Below are positions 8,079 through 18,134 of a stretch of 56,907 nucleotides of DNA, piece by piece. A model generated the notes under the pieces. The model was not told the DNA's origin. It searched no databases and saw nothing but the letters and a program-made list of their open reading frames with translations. Position numbers and translations under genes: made by a program. Position 1 is the first letter of the stretch. The number at the start of each line of letters is the position of its first letter. Origin of the DNA: a virus; the IMG/VR virus record IMGVR_UViG_3300021373_003004, positions 1 through 56,907 of that record; one strand, given 5' to 3'.

Positions 8079-9323
8079 TTAAACTACTTCACCATTTTCT
8101 CTGATGAATTGTACTTCTCCGCCAACAGTATCAAAAACCTTCATCCAGAATTTTTCTACGGGTTTAAATATCCAACCATATTTATTTTCACCATAATACC
8201 ACTTGCCATAGCATACTAATGGATCAGCAAATGTTTTTGTTACTACCCACTTTGTAACTTTAGACTTGCGCATCATAGGAACTAAGACTTCAGCTACTTT
8301 ATAATAACCTCGTCTATTTCGTTCAGTCATTTTTTCATCACGGTATCTACGAACTACCTTGTCCATAGTTCCATTACCGTAACGTGCTTCTAACATAATA
8401 AAGCAACATACAGCAGCAAGAATGCCCACAACTGCACCGGCAATACCGCCACCAACAACTGAGGCACCAATCACAGCCGCCGCGGCAGCACCGACAATTG
8501 CACCCTTTGCTGCTTCGTCTGCTACAGAGCCGTTTTTGTTTCCTAATAAGCCATCATCAATCGGATCATCATCTGGAGGAGCACCAATGGTGTTGAAGTC
8601 ATCGTCGTCATCCGGGTCTACATTTGGCAATTTACATACTATTTCTGTCGGTGGGTTTTCAGTCGATTCTTTCGTATCAATAGTTTCTGTATCTTTATCA
8701 GTATCATCTACAACATCCGGTTCATCTTCAATCTCCGGCTCAACCCAAACATCAACCTCTTCTGTCCAAGTAACTGTTCTAGTACCTGTCCTAGCTACAG
8801 AATAATAATCAATTCTATAATTTTCAACACCACCGTCACTTGTAAACTCTTGCGTGGCTTGAGACGTGCTCTCATTTGGGCTGTATTTACTGATGTCTAA
8901 TACAGTAAAGTTCCTTGTGCCAGCAGGGAAAGATAGCGCATCATTACTTTGAAGATAAAACACACCCTCAATAGATCCTGTATCATCAGAATAAATTTCC
9001 GACGTTGGACCACCTAAAGCTGTAGGAAATCCAGTTTCTGCAACATATTTTTCCCCAGGATTTCTCCTTGCATCGTCTTTCGAAAGATTATAAAAGTCTT
9101 CAACAGTAACACTATCAGTACTTACATAGTTTGTCACATTAATATTGTCGAAGAAAAAGAAATGACGTTCATTGGGTCTTAGACCAGATACTCTAAAGTA
9201 AATAAATTTCGGTCTAGCAATAGTCACATCATCAAAACCAGTATAAACTGATCTAGATTTAGTAACATAATAAGTATAACTCTCTGTGCCCGATCTTGTT
9301 ACAGTGTTAGTTACATAAGGCAT
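8079..9323 (-). CDS. Virion protein with acidic linker and glycine-zipper hydrophobic segment
   Basis: A 414-residue protein in three parts. Residues 1-190 are beta-rich with the phrase GLRPNERHFFFFDNINVT, a motif found in marine phage structural proteins. Residues ~190-265 are very acidic (EPEIEDEPDVVDD, DPDDDDDF). Residues ~274-310 form a long Gly/Ala hydrophobic stretch with glycine-zipper spacing (VVGGGIAGAVVGILAAVCC). The last ~100 residues are basic and aromatic (KWYYGENKYGWIFKP). A membrane-compatible segment in the baseplate/fibre cluster is unusual and could insert into a host membrane at infection; this is inference. Confidence 0.65.
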   Translation of the reverse strand: MPYVTNTVTRSGTESYTYYVTKSRSVYTGFDDVTIARPKFIYFRVSGLRPNERHFFFFDNINVTNYVSTDSVTVEDFYNLSKDDARRNPGEKYVAETGFPTALGGPTSEIYSDDTGSIEGVFYLQSNDALSFPAGTRNFTVLDISKYSPNESTSQATQEFTSDGGVENYRIDYYSVARTGTRTVTWTEEVDVWVEPEIEDEPDVVDDTDKDTETIDTKESTENPPTEIVCKLPNVDPDDDDDFNTIGAPPDDDPIDDGLLGNKNGSVADEAAKGAIVGAAAAAVIGASVVGGGIAGAVVGILAAVCCFIMLEARYGNGTMDKVVRRYRDEKMTERNRRGYYKVAEVLVPMMRKSKVTKWVVTKTFADPLVCYGKWYYGENKYGWIFKPVEKFWMKVFDTVGGEVQFIRENGEVV

Positions 9324-9335
9324 TCTTTTCTCCTA

Positions 9336-12260
9336 TTAGTACTGAGTACTATTATCGTAATCTGATAGGTCGCCGTTAACAGCAACTTCTGATACAGATC
9401 CATTATTAACTGTTCTTCTTATATAGTAATTATCATGATCAGGAATCATTTCTAATGTACCTGTAAATCTAGCTAATTGTTGTCCATTAACAAAACTAGG
9501 AGATGAAGCTATCGCTTGATCAATTAAAACTTCTTCATCAAACTTAGGATAAATTAATGAGCCATATCTCTTTGTTCCGCTTGACATATCAGAATCATAA
9601 TATAAAGCAATATCCCTTTGAAGCGCTCTTGGAAGCATATAACCTTTACTTCTCTTTAGTGCAGCCTTATAATCTAAGTTAGGATTGACTAAAGACATTT
9701 TATGCGTTTCAAAGTTATCAGCAAAAAGTCCTGTTGATATACGCTCTAAACCATTTTCATCAATAACTGTTAAATTTGCAGTATTTAGTTCTGATAATGT
9801 TAGAGTTGAAATAATTTCTAAGTTATCTATTCTCTTTTCAAGAGAACGGATATCAGTCATTTTATATCCTCTGTTTACTATTTCTAATCTAGTAAAATCA
9901 TTTTTAGTTTTTGTATAAGGATTTAAAAATACATAATTTAATCCTAGATAACCATCAGGAATCTTTGGTGCTTTCAAAAATTCAACACCAGCCTGTGTTG
10001 CAATTCTTTCAATTCCTCCATTATCATTCATGACAAGTAGATCGATACGGCCAGTGTAGTAATCTACTTCACTGATTGATACAATATCTCTGTTTCTTGG
10101 AATGCGCAGTCTCTTATCGAAAGTTCCACCAGAATTTATTGTAGATCTAAAGTCAATTACGTTAGCTAAATTTTCGGATCTAGTAGAATTAGTTATAGTT
10201 AAATCAGGTATAGCACCATAATCAATACCATTATAAGAATTAACACTATAAAAATCTCCAGTACCATGTAAATAATAACTATATGAAACAGTTATGGTTG
10301 ATGCTGGAGTAGTATATCCTGTAATTAATTTGAGCGTTTCTGCGCCATAAAAACTAGCATTAGTTTTTGTATTTAAAGTAAATTTGTATGTAATATTTTC
10401 ACTAGTTGTGTCGTCAATTACACTAGTAATTGTACGAACATCAGTTTTAGACAGGGTCGCTATACCATTAACTACTGAAATAGATTCTGTATGAGTATCA
10501 TTCGTTTTAGGAATGCTTGTTCCTGTTGTATTCACATATGCTAAAAGAGATACATCTTTAGAAGCAGTTAGGCCAGAAATTTTAACCTCTGTTGTTCCAG
10601 CACCGCCACTATCAATTGTCAAAGAAGTTGTAACTTCTCCAGCACTGTCATAAGACAAAATCCACTCTGATTCATCAGCAAAATCTTCATCAGCAGCATT
10701 TGTTTGGAATACCGCCTCACCAGCTCCATTAGTAGTGGTTGTCAAAACATCAGCAACTGTCATACTAACAGTTCCTGTTATTTCTTTAGTAAATTTTTCA
10801 GGCAATCTAAATAACATAGAAGTCTGATCAGGATCAATAATTTGTGATCTATTATCAATCAAATCTATGTTTGCTTTGTTAGCTGCATCAGATCCAAAAC
10901 TTTTAGCTGTACCAATATCTCTAAGTACACCAGACCCATTTGAATCTACATTTATATCAAACATATGAACTCTAAAGTTCGTGCTATTTACTTTATCAAT
11001 GGATCTAATTCTAGCTGTGCCTAACGATGTACCTTGTAAATCAGCTGAATCGTAAATATTAACAGTAGTATAATCACCTACTTTTGATACTAGTCCAGTT
11101 AAATTTGCTGATGTTACTGGATAGTAATTACCGTAATTAGCAGCAACATTTTCTGTAGTTACAGTTTTTTTGTCAGATGTAGTTCTTGGTTTTGGAACTC
11201 TTATTGATGTGTTAGTACTTTTTTCTATTCTGTAACCATTAACAAATGCAACCCCTGGTTTTATAATGTATCGAAGATACGCATCGTCGCTGTCACTCAA
11301 TACTTCTAAACTTAATCTATCTTTTTCTTTTGATACAAAATCACCACTGATATCAGCAGTTCTTCTAGCTAGGGTATCACCCAAAGTATTCAGAATATTA
11401 TCGTTATATTGTAATGGTTCGACAGCACCATTTCTTAATCTTAATAATTTTATAAATGTTTCTGTGTCTTCATCGACATTACTCAATAAGTCTAGAGTTA
11501 ATTTAATTCTATAGCGGTCTGCACCTGGAGATGTTAAATTAGGAGTAGAACCGGCATTGTCATACAAAGCTAAATCATCTGACACAGTTACTATTTCTTC
11601 AGTAACTTTATAAACAATAGTATCATTGGGAGATTGTGAATACTTAGATAAAACCAATGATTGTTTTGGTACAAATACAAAATGACCTGATTGAAAAACT
11701 TCTGTGCTCGGAACATTAATTATTGAAGCTCTACCGGTAGCTGGGTTAGCAACCGTGTTGATTGATTGAACTGTTAGTGTTCCTAAATCAGTTGTTAGAT
11801 CTTGACCAGCGGCTAATCCTAAAATTGTTTCTGTATCGGCGGATCTAGATGTATCATTTGCATCAACTACAGAATACAATATAGTTGCTGGATCAGCACC
11901 AGTAGCTGGGATAACCTTTAAAATAGTAATTTTTACACTTAATGGATTTGTGGCATAAGTGTTTTCTAATTCAGTATAATTAGTAGGAAGAGCATTTGTA
12001 GACGTATCTAACTTAGCAAAAAATACAGAGAAATCTTTCAGCTGAGCTGTACCAAGATTTCCTGAAATTACGCTACTTTCTTTAAAGAGATAACGTCCCA
12101 GTCTTTCAATTTCTTTATTAATAATAGTTTGTAACTGAGTAAGCTCACGAGCTTGCAGTGCACGACCACTATTAAATACAATTCTATGATAGTTATCACT
12201 ATCACGAAAGTCATCTTTGTAGTTACTTAGAAACGTATTTTTTAAAACTGTAGTAGCCAT
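9336..12260 (-). CDS. Large DUF4815-type baseplate structural protein
   Basis: A 974-residue protein, the longest in the window. Its N-terminus contains NYHRIVFNSGRALQARELTQ followed by LQTIINKEIERLGRYLFKES, which matches my memory of the DUF4815 family of T4-like marine phages. The middle is beta-rich with many T/S/D residues. Near residues 790-830 a helical stretch (LEKRIDNLEIISTLTLSELN) looks like a trimerisation coiled coil. It sits directly downstream of gp8, where T4 has gp9-gp11, so a baseplate-wedge or fibre-connector role is inferred. The family assignment comes from motifs, not a search. Confidence 0.78.
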   Translation of the reverse strand: MATTVLKNTFLSNYKDDFRDSDNYHRIVFNSGRALQARELTQLQTIINKEIERLGRYLFKESSVISGNLGTAQLKDFSVFFAKLDTSTNALPTNYTELENTYATNPLSVKITILKVIPATGADPATILYSVVDANDTSRSADTETILGLAAGQDLTTDLGTLTVQSINTVANPATGRASIINVPSTEVFQSGHFVFVPKQSLVLSKYSQSPNDTIVYKVTEEIVTVSDDLALYDNAGSTPNLTSPGADRYRIKLTLDLLSNVDEDTETFIKLLRLRNGAVEPLQYNDNILNTLGDTLARRTADISGDFVSKEKDRLSLEVLSDSDDAYLRYIIKPGVAFVNGYRIEKSTNTSIRVPKPRTTSDKKTVTTENVAANYGNYYPVTSANLTGLVSKVGDYTTVNIYDSADLQGTSLGTARIRSIDKVNSTNFRVHMFDINVDSNGSGVLRDIGTAKSFGSDAANKANIDLIDNRSQIIDPDQTSMLFRLPEKFTKEITGTVSMTVADVLTTTTNGAGEAVFQTNAADEDFADESEWILSYDSAGEVTTSLTIDSGGAGTTEVKISGLTASKDVSLLAYVNTTGTSIPKTNDTHTESISVVNGIATLSKTDVRTITSVIDDTTSENITYKFTLNTKTNASFYGAETLKLITGYTTPASTITVSYSYYLHGTGDFYSVNSYNGIDYGAIPDLTITNSTRSENLANVIDFRSTINSGGTFDKRLRIPRNRDIVSISEVDYYTGRIDLLVMNDNGGIERIATQAGVEFLKAPKIPDGYLGLNYVFLNPYTKTKNDFTRLEIVNRGYKMTDIRSLEKRIDNLEIISTLTLSELNTANLTVIDENGLERISTGLFADNFETHKMSLVNPNLDYKAALKRSKGYMLPRALQRDIALYYDSDMSSGTKRYGSLIYPKFDEEVLIDQAIASSPSFVNGQQLARFTGTLEMIPDHDNYYIRRTVNNGSVSEVAVNGDLSDYDNSTQY

Positions 12261-12269
12261 GATCTACCC

Positions 12270-13613
12270 TTAAAGTTGAATAATAATTTTAACATCTTCA
12301 GTCTGATCAGCAGACCTAGTCACCGAAAGGTTTCTATTATCTATATAGTGCATTTCACCTGAATATACGTCAAAACCAGGTACAATATTTGCTGAATCAG
12401 CTGTTCTATTAGCTGTAGCAGTTGATGTTGTTACAATTTCACCATCGGTAAATGATTTAAATCCAGTTGTTTCAGTTTGGTGATACCAAATAGTTGTAGA
12501 ATCGTCATAAAAATCAATATAAGCTTGTGCAGCAGAAGATGCACCAGTAATTAATTGATCCGCTTGGAAATCATCAGTTGCTGATAATCTCATTTGTTTT
12601 AGTGCCAATGCTGTGTTACCTGTAAATGCAGCGGTAGAATCATATTGCAATGGATTTTTCAACAACGCTAATTGTCTGAAATCGTTACCAGTTACAAACA
12701 CACCTTCTTCAGTACCGTCAGCCAAAACATTAAAGTTGACTGCTCTTCCTCTTAAATCTCTTGTTGGATCAGCACCAATACCAGCAGGTGGAGCAAAAAC
12801 TGGAACTATTGTAGCACCAGTACCACCGCCACCACTTATTGTCACATTGGCGTAATCATAACCAGAACCAAATGGGAAACCACCAGCTGATTCATCAACT
12901 TCTATCGCGCCGATTGTATTAGAAGATGTTACAACAGCTCTAGCGTGAGCACCTTTACCATTACCTACGATAGTGATAGTAGGTGTACCTGTGTAACCAC
13001 TACCAGCAGCTGTTACTCTATAGCCAATAATTTGGCCTGCAGTCGCTGCTTGTTGAACTAAATACTGGTTATAGTAAGCATCGCCCGGAGCAGCTGAGTC
13101 AATTAATTGGACAGGCATAAAGTTAGCTGTTAAAAATCTTGTAGCGTCACCTGCAGAAATTGTATACAAATATTTCCAGATATACCCATCTGAAAGTTCT
13201 GTTAAAGTTGTAGCAGATGTGCTTGTAGGTTGTACAGTGGATGTAACAGCATTACCATTAGAGTCTTTACCCTGACGAATACAAACATAAACGTTATTCT
13301 CATCTGTTATAACATAATAACGTGAAGCTTGACCTACTGAGTTATCGTTATACTGTTGATATGTTGTACCTGATGACCAGTTGTATCTTGTAACAACGAG
13401 TGAAGTATCTAGTACAGCTTTAATAGACTGCATCTTATATCTAAACTGACGAATCTCGCGTTCAGTATTAGCAGGTGTTGGAGGAGTATCAGTACTATCC
13501 CACGCTTCTGATGCACCAAGTGCAATGTAATATCGATTAGAAGAATCCTCAAACTCTGTAAGAAGAGAATTTACTAATTGATTTTTAACTCTATCTGTAA
13601 TTATTGCTACCAT
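12270..13613 (-). CDS. 8: Baseplate wedge protein gp8
   Basis: A 447-residue protein that can be aligned by eye with T4 gp8 (334 aa). The N-terminus YYIALGASEAWDSTDTPPTP matches the T4 'FITFGRSEPWSS' region, YIWKYLYTI matches 'YVWEYLFEI', and the C-terminus GEMHYIDNRN...ADQTEDVKIIIQL matches the T4 end 'GEMIYMENR...DQTEEINILF'. Extra length comes mainly from an inserted beta segment near residues 200-280 with AAGSGYTGTPTITIVGNGKG, also seen in gp53 here. gp8 forms the baseplate wedge with gp6, gp7, gp10, gp25 and gp53. Confidence 0.88.
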   Translation of the reverse strand: MVAIITDRVKNQLVNSLLTEFEDSSNRYYIALGASEAWDSTDTPPTPANTEREIRQFRYKMQSIKAVLDTSLVVTRYNWSSGTTYQQYNDNSVGQASRYYVITDENNVYVCIRQGKDSNGNAVTSTVQPTSTSATTLTELSDGYIWKYLYTISAGDATRFLTANFMPVQLIDSAAPGDAYYNQYLVQQAATAGQIIGYRVTAAGSGYTGTPTITIVGNGKGAHARAVVTSSNTIGAIEVDESAGGFPFGSGYDYANVTISGGGGTGATIVPVFAPPAGIGADPTRDLRGRAVNFNVLADGTEEGVFVTGNDFRQLALLKNPLQYDSTAAFTGNTALALKQMRLSATDDFQADQLITGASSAAQAYIDFYDDSTTIWYHQTETTGFKSFTDGEIVTTSTATANRTADSANIVPGFDVYSGEMHYIDNRNLSVTRSADQTEDVKIIIQL

Positions 13614-13625
13614 GTTCTTATCTCA

Positions 13626-14645
13626 TTAAACTATTGCTATGCCGTTACCGGCTGAGTCTGTACCGATCATATGCCATTTATTCTCAACACTTTCATAAAT
13701 AAACTGTGACATGGCATTTGGAGCTAATCTAACGTTACCAGCTGCCATTAGAGCTCCAGCACCTGAATCTGCTTCAAGAGTTGCTGTTGCTGTGCCTCTA
13801 TTTAGAATAATCTTTAATTCACCACTAACACTACCATCTCTAATAATAAAGTTTTGTGCAGATGTTGGATTCAATACAATAAACGTATTTTTTTCCATAT
13901 CTCTATCGCCAGAGGAATCCATTTGCGCGCTGGCATAGGCTATCTTGCCAAGTCTAGTTACACCTGTACCTTTATTCTCTATATTAATACCTACATTTGT
14001 ATCAGTACCAGTTGCTGAAATTGTTGGCCTATTACCAGCAGCAGCATTAGCTAGTGTTAGTTCATTTGCTGCAGAAGCTGTAGCTGTAACCTTTAATAGT
14101 TCGGCACCATTCACGTCTTGAATAGCTGTACCAATTTTTGGTGATGTCAGCGTTTTATTTGTTAACGTCTGTGTCTGTGCATTAAAAGTTAATGTATCAC
14201 TATCAGCAAGTACCGGTAAGTTAATATTAATATTTTTTGATGTTAAATTACCAGGTTTTATGTTATAAGTGTGACTAGCATTTGTATCATTAATAACGAT
14301 ACCATCTAAAATAGGATTATTTAATGTAGCACTATCTAATGTTTTATTTGTCAGCGTTTGTGTTGCGGTGTTTATTGTTACTGTTCCAGCTGAATCAGGT
14401 AAAGTAAAGATAAGTTTTGAAGCCCCTTCAGTATGAGTAAGAATAGAATTATTTGTTACACCTATATACTCTAAACCACTGTCAACTAATCTAACGGCAG
14501 TTGTAAGAGATGTACCAGAGTCACCTCCACCCAATTGTGAATACAATTCAATAAAGTTTTCATTAATTTTAGTACCAGCTGTACGAAGTGTATCACCTGT
14601 TCCATCATTGGCAGTTGAGCCGGTATTAAGATTTTGCCTTGCCAT
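13626..14645 (-). CDS. Baseplate/fibre connector with gp9/gp10-like N-terminal domain
   Basis: A 339-residue protein. The first 40 residues (LNTGSTANDGTGDTLRTAGT then KINENFIELYSQLGGGD) closely resemble the N-terminus of T4 gp10 (NIGNVVDDGTGDYLR...KINENFDELYYELG) and more loosely gp9, the part that binds the wedge. The middle contains two TQTLTNKTL repeats typical of phage fibre shafts. The end (MSQFIYESVENKWHMIG) again looks like gp10-type domains. It lies between gp7 and gp8 with its own TATAAATA box upstream. A wedge-attached fibre connector is the likeliest role. Confidence 0.75.
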   Translation of the reverse strand: MARQNLNTGSTANDGTGDTLRTAGTKINENFIELYSQLGGGDSGTSLTTAVRLVDSGLEYIGVTNNSILTHTEGASKLIFTLPDSAGTVTINTATQTLTNKTLDSATLNNPILDGIVINDTNASHTYNIKPGNLTSKNININLPVLADSDTLTFNAQTQTLTNKTLTSPKIGTAIQDVNGAELLKVTATASAANELTLANAAAGNRPTISATGTDTNVGINIENKGTGVTRLGKIAYASAQMDSSGDRDMEKNTFIVLNPTSAQNFIIRDGSVSGELKIILNRGTATATLEADSGAGALMAAGNVRLAPNAMSQFIYESVENKWHMIGTDSAGNGIAIV

Positions 14646-14670
14646 AGGGTTTCCTCAATTTACTTAAGAG

Positions 14671-14678
14671 TATTTATA
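14671..14678 (-). promoter_or_regulatory. T4-type late promoter -10 box
   Basis: Exact TATAAATA on the minus strand, 26 bases before the ATG at 14645 and just past the stop of the gp7-like gene. It would start a late transcript for the connector, gp8 and the fibre genes. Confidence 0.7.
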
Positions 14679-14684
14679 ATAGTT

Positions 14685-15689
14685 TTAGTAGGTTCCAATT
14701 GAATCATACCAATCCTGATCTAAAGTTTGTTGTCTTCTTGTTGTATCCATTGTTACTGCTGTGCCATCAGAATCATTATCATCAAATGTTGGCAGTGACG
14801 GTGATAGAGCAGTAAGAATATTTGGATAGCTACTATCAAGTTCAGATAGTGTCTGATCAGAATCAAGTGGTAGTAGATCAACACGGTAAGTTGTGCTAGC
14901 ACTATCGATAAGACCAGTGAGATCTGCCGAAGGCTGGCTAGTAAGATCAAACAGAGCTTCACCAGTTGTAACAACATCTGTAGAAACAACCTTAGCAATT
15001 TCAGGCATCAGTGTGCTTACACCAGTTGTATTGACTGACGCAATTTGAACCTGCCCTCCCAAATACATTCCAGCAGGATGAACAAATAATTTATAGACCT
15101 CTCTCCAATTGTCAAGAGGAATGTCTGACTTAATCAGAATTGCTAAGGTTTGATATAACTTATCATCAGTTAAAAATCTTTGAGATTCAGCACCAATCTT
15201 CGAAGCACTTGATAATATTTGTTCTCCAGCTGCATTACTACTGTCTAGAGTGTAATCAACTAATGGTCCGACTTTAAACACCTGCTCTTTTGGGTATGAT
15301 ACTTCTGGATCTGTTCCAAAAAAAGCTCTAAAGAACTGTTGAATACTATATCGAGTACCTTTAGATCTGTATAGAATATTAGAAAACTTTGAAGCTTCAC
15401 GTTTGTTAATAAATCCACCAAAGTAAGCCTGTCCTAGTAGAATCTCATCTTCAATATATTGTAAGAGTTCAGTATCAACCTGTGTTAGATCACGTGAACG
15501 ATATAAATCTCTTACTTTTTGGTCTGGATTACCAGTCTCTTCCATCCATTCATAATAAGCTTCAAGTAGTGAAATTAAATTTGGATAGTCATCAATAAAA
15601 TGTTCAGGTAATACATTAGTAACTTCAGAACGCTGAAGGTTTAAATCACGCCTATTATTATCTCTGAGTGTTTTATCTAATTGTGTCAT
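14685..15689 (-). CDS. 7: Short baseplate wedge protein gp7 (C-terminal-half type)
   Basis: A 334-residue protein matching only the C-terminal region of T4 gp7 (1032 aa). The segment YPNLISLLEAYYEWMEE, then INKREASKFSNILYRSKGTR followed by YSIQQFFRAFFGT, parallels T4 'DKRDAVARFFESRSYDFYSTKGIEASYKFLF', and IPLDNWREVYKLFVHPAGMY parallels 'LPSSRWKSDVIRFVHPVGFG'. It follows gp6 directly (the stop of gp6 overlaps its start), as in T4. The missing N-terminal two thirds of T4 gp7 are not found nearby. In T4 this C-terminal part joins the gp6/gp53 wedge core. Confidence 0.82.
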   Translation of the reverse strand: MTQLDKTLRDNNRRDLNLQRSEVTNVLPEHFIDDYPNLISLLEAYYEWMEETGNPDQKVRDLYRSRDLTQVDTELLQYIEDEILLGQAYFGGFINKREASKFSNILYRSKGTRYSIQQFFRAFFGTDPEVSYPKEQVFKVGPLVDYTLDSSNAAGEQILSSASKIGAESQRFLTDDKLYQTLAILIKSDIPLDNWREVYKLFVHPAGMYLGGQVQIASVNTTGVSTLMPEIAKVVSTDVVTTGEALFDLTSQPSADLTGLIDSASTTYRVDLLPLDSDQTLSELDSSYPNILTALSPSLPTFDDNDSDGTAVTMDTTRRQQTLDQDWYDSIGTY

Positions 15690-17686
15690 TAATCATTCGC
15701 TGTTGTTATAATAGCATTAGCAGCTGAAACATCAGCATCATAAACAAGTATATTATTTCTCGTCGGAGCTATTGAACTTTGATTAGCTGGAGTAACAGAA
15801 AGTTTTATATAATTAACAGAACCTACAATTGACGTTGGTGTAAAATAAGTAAGTGTTACAACTCCAGATGCTGCAGCATAAGATCCTAAGTTATCGACAA
15901 TCACGTCGTTTGTGCCATTAGCAATAATTCTTAATGTGTTACTACTCAATGCGTTTTCTATTCTACATGAAACACCTTCATAAATGAATGATGAACTTGT
16001 AACACGAAGGTTTACATCATCTGGAGCAGCAATAGCTGTGGGGAATCTTAGAGTAAATGTATTCTCATTAGCTAATGAGCTAATAGATGTTCTGATCGAT
16101 GTATACGAACTAGTAGAATATTTTGCAATCAATGAAGCTGCTGTATTATAATTATTTTCATTTATTAAAGCTATAGCAGCGTTTAAATCAGAATTGGGTA
16201 TTGTAAAATTAGTTAGAGTTTGAATAGTACTAGAAATAGAAGGAGCAGTCGGTACAAACCGTTGTTGCATTTTTACTTCTGCTCTCGATGACAGAATAGC
16301 TGGATTAGACTCATCAATTAATGTTAATAGATTAGATCTTCTAAATGACTGATCAAAACCACCAGTATTATCGGTAAAGTATTGTGATATGATATCTAAA
16401 ACATTTGATTGTACAGCATTGACTGTTAGCGAAGTTAATTTTGGATTGAAGTCAAAGAAGTTTTGTACTTCGACGTATGTAGTCACAGGATCTGCGAATC
16501 TCAGCCTAAATGATATAACAGCTAAGTCGTCTGACAATTGTGTTATGCCCAACTTTGTATTAGCTTGCGTCAACGCCGTAACATCATCTTCGAATAAAAT
16601 AGAAACATAAACCGCACCAAACTCAGGATCTAAGTTATCCTCTCCGCCCCATGCTTTAATATCTTTGATGAGTGTAGAATAGTTACGAAGAATAAGAGAA
16701 GAATAATCAGCAGCTGTCACCATTCTGTTTTGTGTCGCATACTGAAATGGTGCGTTCTTACGAATTGATTCTATAGATTCTTTAGTGTCTCCACCAACAC
16801 TGTTTGTGATAGTTGTAACAGTTAAAGATGCACCACTAATACCGCCACCTGTATAAGTACTTGCTGGTGTAAATGTAGTTGCACCGTTAGCTGGATCACC
16901 TTTAGTAGAAAGATATAAAACCTCAATCTTAGCCCCAGCTTGTGGGGCAACACCAAATGTTTCACCGTCGCCAAATGAAAGTTCAAAGTAACCATTAGGT
17001 GCTTCTTTTAGGATGTAAATTGTCGACTGAGCATTAATAGTTGTGGCGTTGATAATGTTAGTATATACAGCAAACGTTGAACTAGTTGTGCTTTCGTAAA
17101 CACGAACAGTCACAGTATCAGCATCAATATTTGTATCAGGTATAACATAAGTAGGATTGTCTTCGTACTCACCAACTAGGAATGTCTTAGTCTTTTGAGT
17201 ACCCTCGTAAATAGGCAGCTCATTTGAACCATTAGCTGTTACAAACTCGTAGAATCCTGTCCCATCATCTGTAGCATAGTAGGTTTCAATTGTTTGAAAT
17301 GTATAGTTTACATCATCAACCGAAGTTGTAAATGTTGTTCTAGCTGGTAATGAAATAACAGCATCACGGCCAGCATCAGAGGATGATAGACTAATATTTA
17401 CTGTAGCCTGTGCTGCTGTGTCAGTATCAGGAATATAACCAATTCCCTCGGCAAGAGACACAACAGAACTTCTTAATTGTGCAGTACTCAGATAAGATTC
17501 GTTAAGTGCAAAGTTTGCAACCAACGAGTTGAAGTGCGTATTATAAGCTAACACATCAAGGATGTTAGAAAGACCAGAGGCTTCGAAGTTGTAGTCTCTA
17601 AACTCTTCTCTAGCAGCTAGGTAGGTCTTTAGATTATTTTTGATATTTGTAAAATCTAAAGCGGTTGAAGCTATTGTTGTTGCCAT
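15689..17686 (-). CDS. 6: Baseplate wedge protein gp6
   Basis: A 665-residue protein, almost the length of T4 gp6 (660 aa). The start (LDFTNIKNNLKTYLAAREEF, NILDVLAYNTHFNSLVANFA, LNESYLSTAQLRSSVVSLAE) is the signature of the family, which also relates to baseplate protein J. gp6 forms the iris-like ring that holds the six wedges together. It lies one base after gp25 and overlaps the gp7 start, the order expected for T4-like wedges. No oddity is visible. Confidence 0.92.
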   Translation of the reverse strand: MATTIASTALDFTNIKNNLKTYLAAREEFRDYNFEASGLSNILDVLAYNTHFNSLVANFALNESYLSTAQLRSSVVSLAEGIGYIPDTDTAAQATVNISLSSSDAGRDAVISLPARTTFTTSVDDVNYTFQTIETYYATDDGTGFYEFVTANGSNELPIYEGTQKTKTFLVGEYEDNPTYVIPDTNIDADTVTVRVYESTTSSTFAVYTNIINATTINAQSTIYILKEAPNGYFELSFGDGETFGVAPQAGAKIEVLYLSTKGDPANGATTFTPASTYTGGGISGASLTVTTITNSVGGDTKESIESIRKNAPFQYATQNRMVTAADYSSLILRNYSTLIKDIKAWGGEDNLDPEFGAVYVSILFEDDVTALTQANTKLGITQLSDDLAVISFRLRFADPVTTYVEVQNFFDFNPKLTSLTVNAVQSNVLDIISQYFTDNTGGFDQSFRRSNLLTLIDESNPAILSSRAEVKMQQRFVPTAPSISSTIQTLTNFTIPNSDLNAAIALINENNYNTAASLIAKYSTSSYTSIRTSISSLANENTFTLRFPTAIAAPDDVNLRVTSSSFIYEGVSCRIENALSSNTLRIIANGTNDVIVDNLGSYAAASGVVTLTYFTPTSIVGSVNYIKLSVTPANQSSIAPTRNNILVYDADVSAANAIITTAND

Positions 17687-17687
17687 G

Positions 17688-18134
17688 TTATCTTAACCTT
17701 GATATAACTGTTGTAAACACTACTATTTCTTTAGTGTTTATTACTTGAAATTCTAAGGTAACATCAAGACTGTTTTGATCTGGTCTTGTGTTTACTCCAA
17801 TTTTTAGAATCTTTGCTCTTGGTTCATACGTTTGAATAGCACGAATAATATTGTTCTTAATATCACCTTTGATATCATCATATGCTAATTCAAATAAAAA
17901 TTCTCTAATATTACCACCGAATTTAGGTAAAAACGGTTTTTCAAAATGATTAGTTTGAATAAGATTTTTAATAGCTTGTTTTACTGCTGCCGCATCTCTT
18001 TTCTTATAGATCTCGCCATTAGGCTTTGCAGTAAATGTCAAGTCAATGTCAGTATACAGCTTGCTTCTACTAGTAATAATACTACTAGTATTTAAACTTC
18101 CATCTTCTTTTGATAAGACTCTTGTTGTCGCCAT
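17688..18134 (-). CDS. 25: Baseplate wedge protein gp25 (GPW/gp25 family)
   Basis: A 148-residue protein (T4 gp25 is 132 aa). The core has KRDAAAVKQAIKNLIQTNHF, EKPFLPKFGGNIREFLFELA and IQTYEPRAKILKIGVNTRPD, characteristic of the GPW/gp25 family, which carries the EPR core motif here read as YEPRAKI. gp25 contacts gp6 and gp53 and sits near the point where sheath contraction starts. The start ATG at 18134 is 20 bases below a TATAAATA box. Confidence 0.92.
   Translation of the reverse strand: MATTRVLSKEDGSLNTSSIITSRSKLYTDIDLTFTAKPNGEIYKKRDAAAVKQAIKNLIQTNHFEKPFLPKFGGNIREFLFELAYDDIKGDIKNNIIRAIQTYEPRAKILKIGVNTRPDQNSLDVTLEFQVINTKEIVVFTTVISRLR

Noticed and set aside
8422-8805. 127-codon plus-strand frame rich in Pro, Ala and Ser
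   Set aside because: Antisense shadow of the Gly/Ala and acidic stretches of the 8079-9323 protein; no promoter or ribosome site.
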